Program-made: the position numbers and the translations under genes
Part shown: piece by piece, positions 7,853 through 15,542 of the stretch
How positions within the stretch are numbered: position 1 is the stretch's first letter
Layout of the letters: each line of letters begins with the position of its first letter
From: Bacillota bacterium
GTDB lineage: Bacteria; Bacillota; Clostridia; Christensenellales; SZUA-584
Assembly (NCBI GenBank): GCA_023428025.1
Contig: JAEYZN010000036.1
Span: 62,001-126,000, forward strand
Direction: 5' to 3'
Length of the DNA stretch: 64,000 bases
The notes under the pieces: model-generated
Databases searched by the model: none
What the model was told of the DNA's origin: nothing
What the model saw: the letters and a program-made list of their open reading frames with translations, nothing else

Positions 7853-8503
7853 TCACTTTTCATCACTTTTTGAATATATGGCCAGAACCTTCTGGGCATT
7901 CTCAACGGCTTTGCTTAACTGCTTTAATACTTCCCTGATGTCCTGTGTTTCCGTCTCCTTCAATACTGATTCTTTTTTTGGCGTCGTTTGACGCTGGCGC
8001 GGCCCTGAATACCCGGTATCGGATCTTCCCATAAGATAATCCACTGTTACGCCAAAAAAGACAGCCAGTTCCTGTACACCGCTGTTGTCAGGGCTTTCAG
8101 TTCCCGCTTCCCAGGCTTCCACGGCCTCTGGGCTATAGCCGGCAGCCTCGCAAAATTCATCCAGCGAATATCCGGCGTTTTCCCGCAAATCTTTAAGCCG
8201 CACACCGAAGCCCCGGAATGTCTTTGATCTCTTCTCTGAACCGGTTTCCGCAGCCCTCAAAAAATCATCTTTTTCAATGTTTGTTGTGGCAGGTTCATCT
8301 ATATAACCGCAGATTTTGAATAAAAGCGATGGATTCAACTTCAATGCTTTTGCAAGCTTCGCAAGTGTTGCCGCATCCGGGATGACAGCCCCGCCTTCAA
8401 TACGGGATATCGTGGCATTGCTCAAATCAGAATTCAGCGCGACTTGCCGCTGACTGAATTTAAGTTCGAGACGTCTGGTTTTTATAAACTGTCCGATGTC
8501 CAT
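7853..8503 (-). CDS. XRE-family regulator with two helix-turn-helix domains
   Basis: A cytoplasmic DNA-binding protein of 216 residues. HTH1 lies at about 3-60 (SQRQVALNSDLSNATISRIE), and a second Cro/CI-like domain at about 95-150 (YSLDEFCEAAGYSPEAVEAWE, then VQELAVFFGVTVDYLMGR). The C-terminal tail (EVLKQLSKAVENAQKVLAIY) looks like a coiled coil. I chose the ATG at 8503 because GGGGGAG precedes it; the frame runs 54 codons further upstream but without a ribosome site and through operator DNA. Palindromes upstream suggest autoregulation. The target genes are unknown. Confidence 0.85.
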   Translation of the reverse strand: MDIGQFIKTRRLELKFSQRQVALNSDLSNATISRIEGGAVIPDAATLAKLAKALKLNPSLLFKICGYIDEPATTNIEKDDFLRAAETGSEKRSKTFRGFGVRLKDLRENAGYSLDEFCEAAGYSPEAVEAWEAGTESPDNSGVQELAVFFGVTVDYLMGRSDTGYSGPRQRQTTPKKESVLKETETQDIREVLKQLSKAVENAQKVLAIYSKSDEK

Positions 8504-8539
8504 ATTATATCTCCCCCAGACAATATGTAAACACGAACC

Positions 8540-8634
8540 GTTAACCACATGCAACAACTTTATTGGTCTTTTACAAAACAGTGTTGACAGCGAGTAACAT
8601 AAATGGTATCGTATTGTTACATACATGCAACAAT
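8540..8634. promoter_or_regulatory. two operator palindromes upstream of the double-HTH regulator
   Basis: Two related 16 bp sites occur: GTTAACCACATGCAAC (8540-8555) and GTTACATACATGCAAC (8616-8631), matching at 13 of 16 positions. The second extends to a 22 bp near-palindrome (8613-8634) with outer arms ATTGTT and AACAAT. A GTAACA at 8594-8599 forms a further half-site facing TGTTAC at 8615-8620. The position just ahead of the XRE gene suggests binding by its own product. Confidence 0.65.
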
Positions 8635-8798
8635 AGTCGTTAAGTGTGTTGCTTAAACTCCACACAGTCTGTATACAGACGATCTTATTGAAAAGAACAC
8701 TTGGCTAGCTGAAATCGGGACTTCAGGCAAAGCTGACCACGGAGGCACTGTACAGCAAGTAGCGGAGCTGATTCCGGTATGGCTCTAAGCCCAAGGTT

Positions 8799-8842
8799 TA
8801 TATATATATATTGAGCGTGTATATATATATATATTGAGCGTG
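8799..8842. repeat. two tandem (TA)n-TTGAGCGTG units
   Basis: A unit of alternating TA followed by TTGAGCGTG occurs twice back to back (21 bp and 23 bp). The surrounding 235 bp gap (8666-8900) has no convincing gene. Confidence 0.75.
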
Positions 8843-8900
8843 GCAGGACTAACGGTCGTCCTGCAAGGGTGCAACATAAGGGAATCGAACAGTTCAAAAG

Positions 8901-9143
8901 CTATCGAATTTCCTGCTCCAAACCGGCAAACAGCGGCGAATCAAAGAACTCCGTCATGGTGATATCCAGTCCGTCACACAGCTTCTTGATGGTGACGATG
9001 CCGGGATTTGCGCTCTCCCCGTTCAAAATACTTTTGACGGTGGACTGGGGCACGGCTGCCATGTAGCTTAACGCATTGGGCGTAATCGCGCGTTGTTTGC
9101 ACAGCTGACGGATACGGGCAACAACTGCCTGGGTTATGTTCAT
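8901..9143 (-). CDS. small XRE-family regulator
   Basis: An 80-residue single-domain Cro/CI-type repressor. The recognition region is TPNALSYMAAVPQSTVKSIL followed by the family's closing NPGIVTIKKLCDGLDITMTEFF. I prefer the ATG at 9143 with GAGGTG just upstream; a GTG two codons earlier overlaps that site. It is divergent from a Spo0E-like gene, and the shared intergenic region carries several copies of an ATATATCAYTA motif. It therefore probably represses both itself and the phosphatase gene. Confidence 0.85.
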   Translation of the reverse strand: MNITQAVVARIRQLCKQRAITPNALSYMAAVPQSTVKSILNGESANPGIVTIKKLCDGLDITMTEFFDSPLFAGLEQEIR

Positions 9144-9158
9144 GCACACCTCGGAAAC

Positions 9159-9258
9159 GTTATATCATTAGACCATCATCATAATATTTTGCCCAAAAGA
9201 GGGCAGTCGATATATCACTAATCACATGATTCGTGGTATTGTTAGTGATATATCATTA
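9159..9258. promoter_or_regulatory. operator cluster between XRE and Spo0E-like genes
   Basis: GATATATCACTAA (9209-9221) and its exact reverse complement TTAGTGATATATC (9242-9254) form a 13 bp perfect inverted repeat with a 20 bp spacer. Further copies of the half-motif are GTTATATCATTA (9159-9170) and GATATATCATTA (9247-9258). These are likely binding sites of the adjacent small XRE protein and cover the divergent promoters. Confidence 0.75.
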
Positions 9259-9271
9259 TACGGAGGGCCTC

Positions 9272-9439
9272 ATGACCGAAAACGAGAGGCAATTGCAGCA
9301 GGAGCGTGAGAAACTGAACCGCCTCGTTGATGAGGCGCTGCAAAACGGCTCGCTGACAAACAAGGCGGTGCTTGCCCAGAGTTATAAGGTGGACAGACTG
9401 GTTGTAAAGGTAGAGATGGAAAATAAAGAAGAGGGCTGA
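9272..9439 (+). CDS. Spo0E-like aspartyl-phosphate phosphatase
   Basis: A 55-residue protein with the Spo0E-family hairpin of two helices: a first helix EREKLNRLVDEAL, a short turn, then VLAQSYKVDRLVVKVE, matching the family signature SxxLD(xLI) with Lys-Val in place of Glu-Leu. Family members remove phosphate from Spo0A~P and so delay sporulation. The ATG at 9272 has a strong GGAGGG site 5 bp upstream. It is divergent from a small XRE repressor whose apparent operators overlap its promoter. The signature Ser and Asp are present, so activity is plausible but not certain. Confidence 0.7.
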   Translation: MTENERQLQQEREKLNRLVDEALQNGSLTNKAVLAQSYKVDRLVVKVEMENKEEG

Positions 9440-9560
9440 ACCCTCTTTGCATCCATGGATTTGTTACCGGTGGGTCCTGCGCTGTATGTATCAGGTTCAT
9501 ATCTGTTGCCAACCTGAGGACAGCCAGGACAGGGCAATACTGCCCGGCTGACCACTGCAC

Positions 9561-9770
9561 TTATTCGAAATAAAACAAATCCTCAAACTTCTTATCCAGC
9601 GCGATGCAGAGTATCAGCGCCAGCTTCGCTGTGGGGTTAAACTGCCCCGTTTCTATGGAGCTGATGGTGTTCCTCGAAACGCCGACCATTTCCGCTAGAT
9701 CCGTTTGGGACAGGCTTTTCTCCGCCCGCGCCACCTTCAGCCTGTTCTTGAGTACCAGCTTGTCTTCCAT
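9561..9770 (-). CDS. small XRE-family regulator (YgzD-like)
   Basis: A 69-residue single HTH protein: LKNRLKVARAEKSLSQTDLA, then VGVSRNTISSIETGQFNPTAKLALILC and the typical tail FEDLFYFE. It resembles the short regulators found with small membrane proteins in Firmicutes. The ATG at 9770 begins 5 bp after the stop of the membrane-protein gene upstream, so the two are co-transcribed from one strong promoter at 10149-10178. The partner membrane protein may be its sensor or target. Confidence 0.88.
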   Translation of the reverse strand: MEDKLVLKNRLKVARAEKSLSQTDLAEMVGVSRNTISSIETGQFNPTAKLALILCIALDKKFEDLFYFE

Positions 9771-9775
9771 AGCCG

Positions 9776-10093
9776 TTACCCGACCGTTGTGACGATATAG
9801 CTCCCAAGAAAGCACAGGGATGCAATACCCGCCGTCACAGCGCTGGCCAGATATACCTTTTTCTTTGTGAAGCGGTATTTCGCGTAAGCCTCGGCAGCCA
9901 GAAACGCCCAAAACAGAGATGATACGGCGTAAAGCGTGCCGACCTGCCAGAAGAACAGGCTGAATACCGCGATGAACGCAAACAGGATAGAGAAAACGGC
10001 CAGGCCGATTTTGCGCCCCTGGTTTTCCGCATGCTCCATACCCTCGTCGTTTTTCGATTTCCGGCTCATCTCCAAAATCTCGTTTTTATCCAC
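9776..10093 (-). CDS. DUF6442-like small membrane protein
   Basis: A 105-residue protein with a conserved charged N-terminus (MDKNEILEMSRKSKNDEGME) and four hydrophobic stretches (LAVFSILFAFIAVFSLFF, LYAVSSLFWAFLAAEAY, YLASAVTAGIASLCFLGSYI). This start and layout are typical of the DUF6442 family, whose members usually precede a short XRE regulator exactly as here. No function is known; co-transcription with the regulator suggests a membrane signal partner. Confidence 0.8.
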   Translation of the reverse strand: MDKNEILEMSRKSKNDEGMEHAENQGRKIGLAVFSILFAFIAVFSLFFWQVGTLYAVSSLFWAFLAAEAYAKYRFTKKKVYLASAVTAGIASLCFLGSYIVTTVG

Positions 10094-10148
10094 AGCGAAT
10101 CTCCTTCAAAGTTTTATGGTCATATTACCAAGTTTTATTGGCAATCAC

Positions 10149-10178
10149 ATTATAATGTATGCCAAGCAAACTTGTCAA
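10149..10178 (-). promoter_or_regulatory. consensus promoter of the DUF6442-XRE operon
   Basis: On the minus strand a perfect TTGACA (10173-10178) is separated by 18 bp from a perfect TATAAT (10149-10154). Downstream, GCCAA and TTGGT arms flank TAAAAC and may be an operator. Confidence 0.85.
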
Positions 10179-10363
10179 CCGAATACGAAAACATCATAGG
10201 AAATTTCTTTTGAAGTAAAGTTTTCGAGAGGATGGATGCATCCGTGGGATGAAGTTTGGACGAAGCCTTTGCGATGGCCGGGCCAGGCGGCAGGTCAAAA
10301 ATAATCAGACGGGATGTCGATATTATGTTTAGAACAAATTGTCGTATTTCGTATCCCTTTAAC

Positions 10364-10397
10364 TATACAATATAATCCGCTGATGCTATATTGTATA
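10364..10397. promoter_or_regulatory. inverted repeat in the promoter region of the zinc-ribbon gene
   Basis: TATACAATATA (10364-10374) and TATATTGTATA (10387-10397) are perfect 11 bp arms with a 12 bp spacer, ending 30 bp before the start codon. This could be an operator or the promoter core. The gap 10179-10363 otherwise shows nothing recognisable. Confidence 0.55.
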
Positions 10398-10427
10398 TAA
10401 ACAGACTATCAACGAGGTGCTTTGAAT

Positions 10428-11999
10428 ATGTATTGTCAGAAATGCGGAAAGCCAAACGATGCTGGGCAATACTGCATGTATTGTGGCGGAGAGCTGCACC
10501 GGCAAGCCGCCCAGCCACCGCAATACACCTATACACCTTCCCAGCAGCCACAGCCCGCCTATACACCTTTACAACAGACATTCATTTACACTGCCGTGAA
10601 TGGCGTGAATCCTCACCGCAGCCAGCGTATTGCGGGGGTTATCATCGGTATTGCTGTTATACTCATCGCAGCTGTGGCCGCTGCGCTGTTTTTCGTCATG
10701 ACGTCCCCTGTGCAGGGACAGTGGCATAACGCGAACCGCGGAGAGGTGCTCGTCTTCGGCGCCGACGGCCAGGTCAGCATCCTACGCCTTTCGAGCAGCC
10801 AGAGCGAAGCCTTTGATTATGACCGGCTGAGCAGCACAGGCAGCTTCTCCATCGATGACGCCCCGTATGAATTTACGTCGGACAAGCAGCGGATGGATAT
10901 AGACGGCCTTGGCGTATACACAAAGGCCGATGATCAGTTTGACAGCGACTCTTTCCTGAACCAATACGGAAAGCTGGGCACATGGTACAGCGAGGAACGC
11001 GGCGAGGTGCTGGTATTCAGCCCGGCGGGCGAGGTGCAGCGCATTCGCCTGAGCGGCGCCGACGACGCCAGCTACGAGTTTGACCATGCTCAGGCCAGCG
11101 GGCAGCTCACGCTGGACGACGCGGCGTTTGATTTCTCCGTGGATGATGACCGGTTGGATATCGACGGGCTGGGCGTTTACACCCCGGCAGACAGCGCCTT
11201 TTCGAGCGACGATTTCATCAATGAGCATGGCAAGCTTGGCATGTGGGTCAGCGAGAAACGCGGCGAGGTGCTGGTGTTCAGCCCGGACGGCGTCATGGAG
11301 TGCCAGCGCGATTTTGGCGTCAACAAGGCTACCTACGAATTTGACCGGGAGAGCGACACCGTCAAAATCACGATGGGACCGTTCACGTACGACAGCAGGC
11401 TTGAGAACGGTCTGCTGAAGGTACGGAACATGGGGGTGTTTTTACAGGCGGGCGCAGGTTTCGATCCCCAGGCTTTTATGAAAGAACACGACGCCTCCAT
11501 ACTGGGCATATGGTACGACCCGGAGGGTGAGCTGACGATCGATCTGCATGAAGACTACACCTATGACGCCGTATCATACGGCAAGACTTTTACGGGAACA
11601 TACGTGCCGCAGGCATCCGGAGCCACTATCAAATACCTGTTTCTGAAGAGCGAAATCAGGGAATCCTATACGCTTCAAAACGGCGAGCTTCTAAAAGACG
11701 ACACGATAATAAGCGATGCTGCCGACCGGCTGGTGAGAACCGAGATGAGCCAGAAAAACGCAGATCAAAGTGCCGACAAGCTTATCGGTACATGGATATC
11801 CAACGATGACCTGATCAAGCTGACTTTTATCGACCAGCGCAATGTGATTGTGGATATTGGCAACAAATACACCTACTCTTATGTTTTTGAACCACTTGGC
11901 CACATAGGTCTGATCGATATTTCAGGTGAAAAATGGCTTTTTGTAACCAACGGAGATTATTTGATATTGGAGTCAGTCGGCTTCAGCCGTGTCAACTGA
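10428..11999 (+). CDS. zinc-ribbon membrane protein with tandem extracytoplasmic repeats
   Basis: A 523-residue protein of unknown function. A zinc-ribbon (CxxC at 3-6 and CxxC at 16-19) is followed by a Gln/Pro/Tyr-rich linker and one membrane helix (about 69-92). The outside part has three clear repeats of about 87 residues starting near 97, 184 and 271 (RGEVLVF, then YEFD, then MDIDGLGVYT or LDIDGLGVYT). Two diverged copies start near 359 and 450 (GIWYDPEG, GTWISNDD). The repeats look like small beta barrels of the lipocalin-like or DUF5640-like kind. I chose ATG 10428 over TTG 10422 for its 8 bp spacing from GAGGTG. Confidence 0.85.
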   Translation: MYCQKCGKPNDAGQYCMYCGGELHRQAAQPPQYTYTPSQQPQPAYTPLQQTFIYTAVNGVNPHRSQRIAGVIIGIAVILIAAVAAALFFVMTSPVQGQWHNANRGEVLVFGADGQVSILRLSSSQSEAFDYDRLSSTGSFSIDDAPYEFTSDKQRMDIDGLGVYTKADDQFDSDSFLNQYGKLGTWYSEERGEVLVFSPAGEVQRIRLSGADDASYEFDHAQASGQLTLDDAAFDFSVDDDRLDIDGLGVYTPADSAFSSDDFINEHGKLGMWVSEKRGEVLVFSPDGVMECQRDFGVNKATYEFDRESDTVKITMGPFTYDSRLENGLLKVRNMGVFLQAGAGFDPQAFMKEHDASILGIWYDPEGELTIDLHEDYTYDAVSYGKTFTGTYVPQASGATIKYLFLKSEIRESYTLQNGELLKDDTIISDAADRLVRTEMSQKNADQSADKLIGTWISNDDLIKLTFIDQRNVIVDIGNKYTYSYVFEPLGHIGLIDISGEKWLFVTNGDYLILESVGFSRVN

Positions 12000-12013
12000 C
12001 CGTAAACGAACGC

Positions 12014-12040
12014 AAGCCCGCCATCAAAGCGGGCTTTCTT
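12014..12040 (+). terminator. intrinsic terminator
   Basis: AAGCCCGC, 7 nt loop, GCGGGCTTTCTT, just after the zinc-ribbon gene. Confidence 0.85.
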
Positions 12041-12137
12041 CGTTGTGGGATGCTGCCGACAGAGGCGGCCAGCAGGCTTTCCTTCAGGGAGAAGGTTCTA
12101 TCGCCGCTGAGATGTCCTCACCGTTGGAGGCGTTAGA

Positions 12138-12220
12138 CTCCCTCAGAAGAGGGAGCCGTCCTCACCCCAAAAAGCCTTCGTCTTTTCGGGGTTCCCGACC
12201 ACCGCCGGCGACTGAGGGAG
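12138..12220. repeat. 83 bp dispersed element with terminal inverted repeats (copy A)
   Basis: CTCCCTCAG at the left end and CTGAGGGAG at the right end are perfect 9 bp terminal inverted repeats. Inside lie a second CTCCCTC/GAGGGAG hairpin and the block CCAAAAAGCCTTCGTCTTTT. A second copy lies at 63842-63926. There is no coding capacity, so it resembles a miniature mobile element or REP-type sequence. The rest of the 410 bp gap (12041-12451) holds only hairpins. Confidence 0.8.
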
Positions 12221-12348
12221 GGATATGCCACCGCAACTGTACGGTCACTCCCCCCGGCGCTTCGGGACGCCTCACCGAGGTCCCCGAAAAGCGCAGCTTT
12301 CTGGGATGGGTCATTCGCCTTTCTATAACCATATCGGCACAACACAGC

Positions 12349-12370
12349 GGGACGGCATGGAAGCCGTCCC
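12349..12370. other. perfect 8 bp hairpin
   Basis: GGGACGGC, 6 nt loop, GCCGTCCC. It lies between the dispersed element and the hydrolase gene. Just before it, CCCCGAAAAGC and GCTTTCTGGG (about 12279-12305) form another hairpin of the type inside the dispersed repeat. There is no T-run, so these are not simple terminators. Confidence 0.5.
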
Positions 12371-12451
12371 TACATGTCCATGTCCCCTCTCCCGCATTTT
12401 CTTTTCCCTGCTATACTGGTGCTGTCCCAAGTCAACGCGAGGTCGGTTCTC

Positions 12452-13150
12452 ATGATCACAGAGCCAATAAACATCGGGCATATACCCGCCATCGTCTGGT
12501 CAGCGCCGTCAAGCAAGGCGTATGTCTTCGTGCACGGAAAACAGTCCCGCAAGGAGGAGGCTCTGGGTTTTGCGGAACTCGCCGCCCGAAAAGGCTGGCA
12601 GACGCTGAGCTTCGACCTGCCGGAGCATGGCAGCCGCCAGGGTGGTCCTCTGCCCTGCGACGTGTGGAACGGTGTGCGCGAGCTGACTGCCGTCGGCGCA
12701 TACGCGGCGCGGCGCTGGCAGCGCCTCGGTCTCTTCTCATGCAGCCTGGGAGCGTATTTCAGCCTGCTGGCCTACCGGGATTATCCGTTTGAAAACTGCC
12801 TGCTGCTCTCGCCCATACTGGACATGGAGCGGCTGATACGGAATATGATGACGTGGTCCGGGGTGGACGAAGCCGCTCTGGAGCGGCGGCGGCAGGTGCC
12901 CACGCCCATCGGTGAAACGCTGAACTGGGACTATTACCAGTATGTCAAGGCGCAACCCATAGACCGGTGGGACATGCCCACGGCAATTCTGCTGGGGTCG
13001 GAAGATCACCTGACGGAGCGGGAGACGGCAGCGCGTTTCGCGGCCCGTTTCCGCGCGGAACTCACCGTGCTGGAGGGTGGCGAACACCATTTTCACACGC
13101 CGCCGCAGATGGACTTTTTGCACGGCTGGCTGAAGCGGCATATCCCGTAA
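12452..13150 (+). CDS. alpha/beta hydrolase
   Basis: A 232-residue cytoplasmic alpha/beta-hydrolase fold protein. It has an oxyanion region VFVHGKQSRKEE, a nucleophile elbow SCSLGAY (Ser in place of the first Gly of GxSxG), a probable acid in GSEDHLTE and a catalytic His in GGEHHFHTP. The substrate is unknown; the small lid suggests an esterase-like enzyme. I prefer ATG 12452 with GAGG about 9 bp upstream; an in-frame start at 12374 would add a hydrophobic segment encoded by repeat-derived DNA. It is convergent with the GNAT gene, 11 bp apart. Confidence 0.82.
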   Translation: MITEPINIGHIPAIVWSAPSSKAYVFVHGKQSRKEEALGFAELAARKGWQTLSFDLPEHGSRQGGPLPCDVWNGVRELTAVGAYAARRWQRLGLFSCSLGAYFSLLAYRDYPFENCLLLSPILDMERLIRNMMTWSGVDEAALERRRQVPTPIGETLNWDYYQYVKAQPIDRWDMPTAILLGSEDHLTERETAARFAARFRAELTVLEGGEHHFHTPPQMDFLHGWLKRHIP

Positions 13151-13161
13151 GCCCTGCTCAC

Positions 13162-13608
13162 TCACAGTTCTTTTCTCATGCAGACCATGTCCACGCACAG
13201 CCGCCCGCTCTCATAGATGGGTTCGCTGTAATTATCGATAAAGAAGTTCCTGACGGTGTGCGAATACGCAAAGCCGTTCTTCTCGTAGAAGCGGATGTTC
13301 TGGACGCTGGCGTCCGCCGTGCCCACCAGCATCGTGCGGTATTGCGGCTTGTACCGGCGGCACAGGTACGCGATCATCCCGCTGCCGAAGCCCTGCCCCG
13401 GCCGCGCGCACGCGATGTTCTTCAGCTCGCATTCATCGGCGGAGACCTGCGTCACCACCGCCGCGCATACCGCCTCATCGCCGCTGAACATCACATATAG
13501 CTCGCCCTCCGGCAGGTATTGCATCACCACGTCCCGGTCCGGGTCAGCCTCCAGCAGCAGATGCAGATATTGTTCTTTATCGCTGTCTATCCTTTCGATA
13601 CGGTTCAC
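13162..13608 (-). CDS. GNAT family N-acetyltransferase
   Basis: A 148-residue single-domain acetyltransferase. The core shows the acetyl-CoA loop in CARPGQGFGSGMIAYLCR (Q/RxxGxG/A type) and the closing NIRFYEKNGF motif typical of the fold. The acceptor is unknown. Translation probably starts at a GTG (13608) preceded by GGAGGAG. It lies about 80 bp after the hydrogenase maturation gene on the same strand, but no functional link is visible. Confidence 0.85.
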   Translation of the reverse strand: MNRIERIDSDKEQYLHLLLEADPDRDVVMQYLPEGELYVMFSGDEAVCAAVVTQVSADECELKNIACARPGQGFGSGMIAYLCRRYKPQYRTMLVGTADASVQNIRFYEKNGFAYSHTVRNFFIDNYSEPIYESGRLCVDMVCMRKEL

Positions 13609-13689
13609 GAAGGTCTCCTCCGGCGCTTTATGACGGGCTTGTCCTCTTCCAATATATCACACAGCGCCCGCGCGGCAAAGAGGCGCGCG

Positions 13690-14139
13690 TCAGCCGCCGC
13701 GCTCCAGTATCCGTTTGATTTCGCGTTCCACGCGCTCGCAGATGCGCCGGAACTCGCGCTGCAGCGGCTTGCTCAGCTCGAAGCCGAAGCCCACCTCTGC
13801 CGTCTCGATGCCGATGAGGCACGCGTTCATTCTGTCCTCCTGCCGCACCATGTCGATCAGGCTGGCGTCGTGCTGGGAGATATTCAGCGCGTCCGCCGTT
13901 TTTTCCAGCGGCAGCACCGTCACCGTGCCGGGTCTTCTGCCCGTCCTCACTGCGTCGATCACGATGACATGGCCGTAATCCCTCACCGCTTCAAAGCCGT
14001 ACTCGAAGTCCGTTTCCGCGATGATGACATCCACCTTGTGCCGGGCCAGCGGCGCTTTGATGGCCTCCGCCACCTTCACACCCACGCCGTCGTCCTTCAT
14101 CAGGCGGCAGCCCACGGCGGCCACGGCCACGCTCTTCAT
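13690..14139 (-). CDS. hydrogenase maturation endopeptidase (HyaD/HycI family)
   Basis: A 149-residue protease that removes the C-terminal tail of the [NiFe] hydrogenase large subunit after nickel insertion. Seen: the N-terminal AAVGCRLMKDDGVGVKVAEAI (family G-N-x-L-x-x-DDG-x-G with Cys-Arg for the usual Gly-Asn), the IDAVRTG segment carrying a nickel-sensing Asp, and SQHDASL, which holds the conserved His. The start overlaps the end of the large-subunit gene by 4 bp, so the protein is translated next to its substrate. The frame continues 22 codons upstream, but ATG 14139 fits the family start. Confidence 0.88.
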   Translation of the reverse strand: MKSVAVAAVGCRLMKDDGVGVKVAEAIKAPLARHKVDVIIAETDFEYGFEAVRDYGHVIVIDAVRTGRRPGTVTVLPLEKTADALNISQHDASLIDMVRQEDRMNACLIGIETAEVGFGFELSKPLQREFRRICERVEREIKRILERGG

Positions 14140-15542
14140 GGCACCAGCCTCATCAGTTGCTTTTTCTCCCCATCCACGTACACATGCGTGGCACACGAGA
14201 CGCACGGATCGAACGAGCGTATCACGCGGCCGATCTCCACCGGATTGTCCGTGTTGGCGATGGGCGTACCGATCAACGCCGTCTCACCGACTCCTTTCAC
14301 CTCGCCCGCCTGTGTGGACAGGTTCCACGCGGATGGCGTCACGATCTGGTACAGCGAGATCATCTGGTCCTGAATTTGCAGCCAGTGCCCCAGCGCCCCG
14401 CGCGAGGTATCGATCAATCCCATGCCTCTGGCGCTTTGCGGCACCATGTATTCCGCCTGTGTGGAGGTATCGGGTATCAGATTATCCAGCAGCTTCCCGA
14501 TGATCCCGGCGATCTTCCTGGTCTCCAGCACCCGCGCGATGGTCCTGTCCATCGCCGAGATGCCGTGCCGGTATTCGCCGGACAACCAGAGCCGGGCCAG
14601 CGGCCCGCCCTCGCACGGATGGCCGAGATACCGCGGCGCTTTCACCCACGAATACGCGTCCTTCTTCGCCGGGTCATCCACCGTGGTCTCGTCGAAAGGC
14701 CGGATGTTGCCCGCCACGCCCGCGTACCAGGAATACTGCGTGTCCTCCGTAATGGCGGCGGGGTCCAGCGGCGCGATCCGGCCGTTGATGGATACGGACG
14801 GATCGACGAAAAGCGTGCCGAGGTCGCGGTAGCCGTCGAAGCAGCCGTATGTCAGCAGGTTGCCGTATCCACCGCCCATCTCGTAATAATCGCTGTAATG
14901 CTCCGCGATAGTATACGCGTCGGGCAGCATGCACACGTCGATGAACGCCTGTATATCATGCAACATCGAAATCAGCGTGATGATCTTGTCCGCCGAGGCC
15001 ACGGCCGTGGCGCCGCCCACGAACACGCCATGGTTGTGCGGCGCTTTTCCACCCAGCTCCGCCAGCATCTTATGCGCGTTGCGGCTGACCTCCAGCGAGT
15101 CGAAGTAGTGCCGTGCGATCAGATCGTTCTTCTCCGGCGGCAGCCGGAAATCGCTTGTGCCCGCGTCAAACAGCGGCGAGATGCCGGGCAACTTCACGTA
15201 ATCCGGCACGGCGAACTGGTAGAAATGGCGGATGTGGTTCTGTACGAACTCGGACGCGTGGATGATGTCGCGCAGATACCGGCCCTGTTCGGACGGCGTT
15301 ATGCCCATCGCGCTCTCCAGCGCCAGCGTGGAGGCCAGCGAATGAGCGGTGGAGCATATGCCGCAGATGCGCTGCGTGAAATAGATCGCGTCCAGCGGCG
15401 GCCTGCCTTGGAGCATGATCTCAAAGCCGCGGAACAGCAGGCCGTCCGTTCGGGCGTCCGCCACGCGGCCGTTCTCGATGTATGTCTCTATCTCCATGAA
15501 CCCGCTGATACGCGTGATGGGGTTGATGACGATCCGTTTCAT
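14136..15542 (-). CDS. [NiFe] hydrogenase large subunit
   Basis: A 468-residue catalytic subunit that splits or makes H2 at a Ni-Fe(CN)2CO centre. Both nickel motifs are present: RICGIC (Cys60, Cys63) and DPCVSCATH near the end (Cys447, Cys450). The residues after His453 (15 residues) are the peptide expected to be cut off by the protease encoded next. The true start is the ATG at 15542, which overlaps the stop of the small-subunit gene (TGATG). The frame upstream of it is an antisense-like extension. No hyp maturation genes are in the window. Confidence 0.95.
   Translation of the reverse strand: MKRIVINPITRISGFMEIETYIENGRVADARTDGLLFRGFEIMLQGRPPLDAIYFTQRICGICSTAHSLASTLALESAMGITPSEQGRYLRDIIHASEFVQNHIRHFYQFAVPDYVKLPGISPLFDAGTSDFRLPPEKNDLIARHYFDSLEVSRNAHKMLAELGGKAPHNHGVFVGGATAVASADKIITLISMLHDIQAFIDVCMLPDAYTIAEHYSDYYEMGGGYGNLLTYGCFDGYRDLGTLFVDPSVSINGRIAPLDPAAITEDTQYSWYAGVAGNIRPFDETTVDDPAKKDAYSWVKAPRYLGHPCEGGPLARLWLSGEYRHGISAMDRTIARVLETRKIAGIIGKLLDNLIPDTSTQAEYMVPQSARGMGLIDTSRGALGHWLQIQDQMISLYQIVTPSAWNLSTQAGEVKGVGETALIGTPIANTDNPVEIGRVIRSFDPCVSCATHVYVDGEKKQLMRLVP

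Noticed and set aside
7527..7856. 109-codon minus-strand frame before the double-HTH gene's end
   Set aside because: No ribosome site, no family pattern, and it overlaps the XRE stop; kept only as unexplained DNA.
8799..8842. CRISPR-like repeat
   Set aside because: Only two units directly in tandem, with no spacer and no cas gene.
8685..8897. 70-codon minus-strand frame between the XRE genes
   Set aside because: It reads through the (TA)n repeats, giving YIYIHAQYIYIN, and has no ribosome site.
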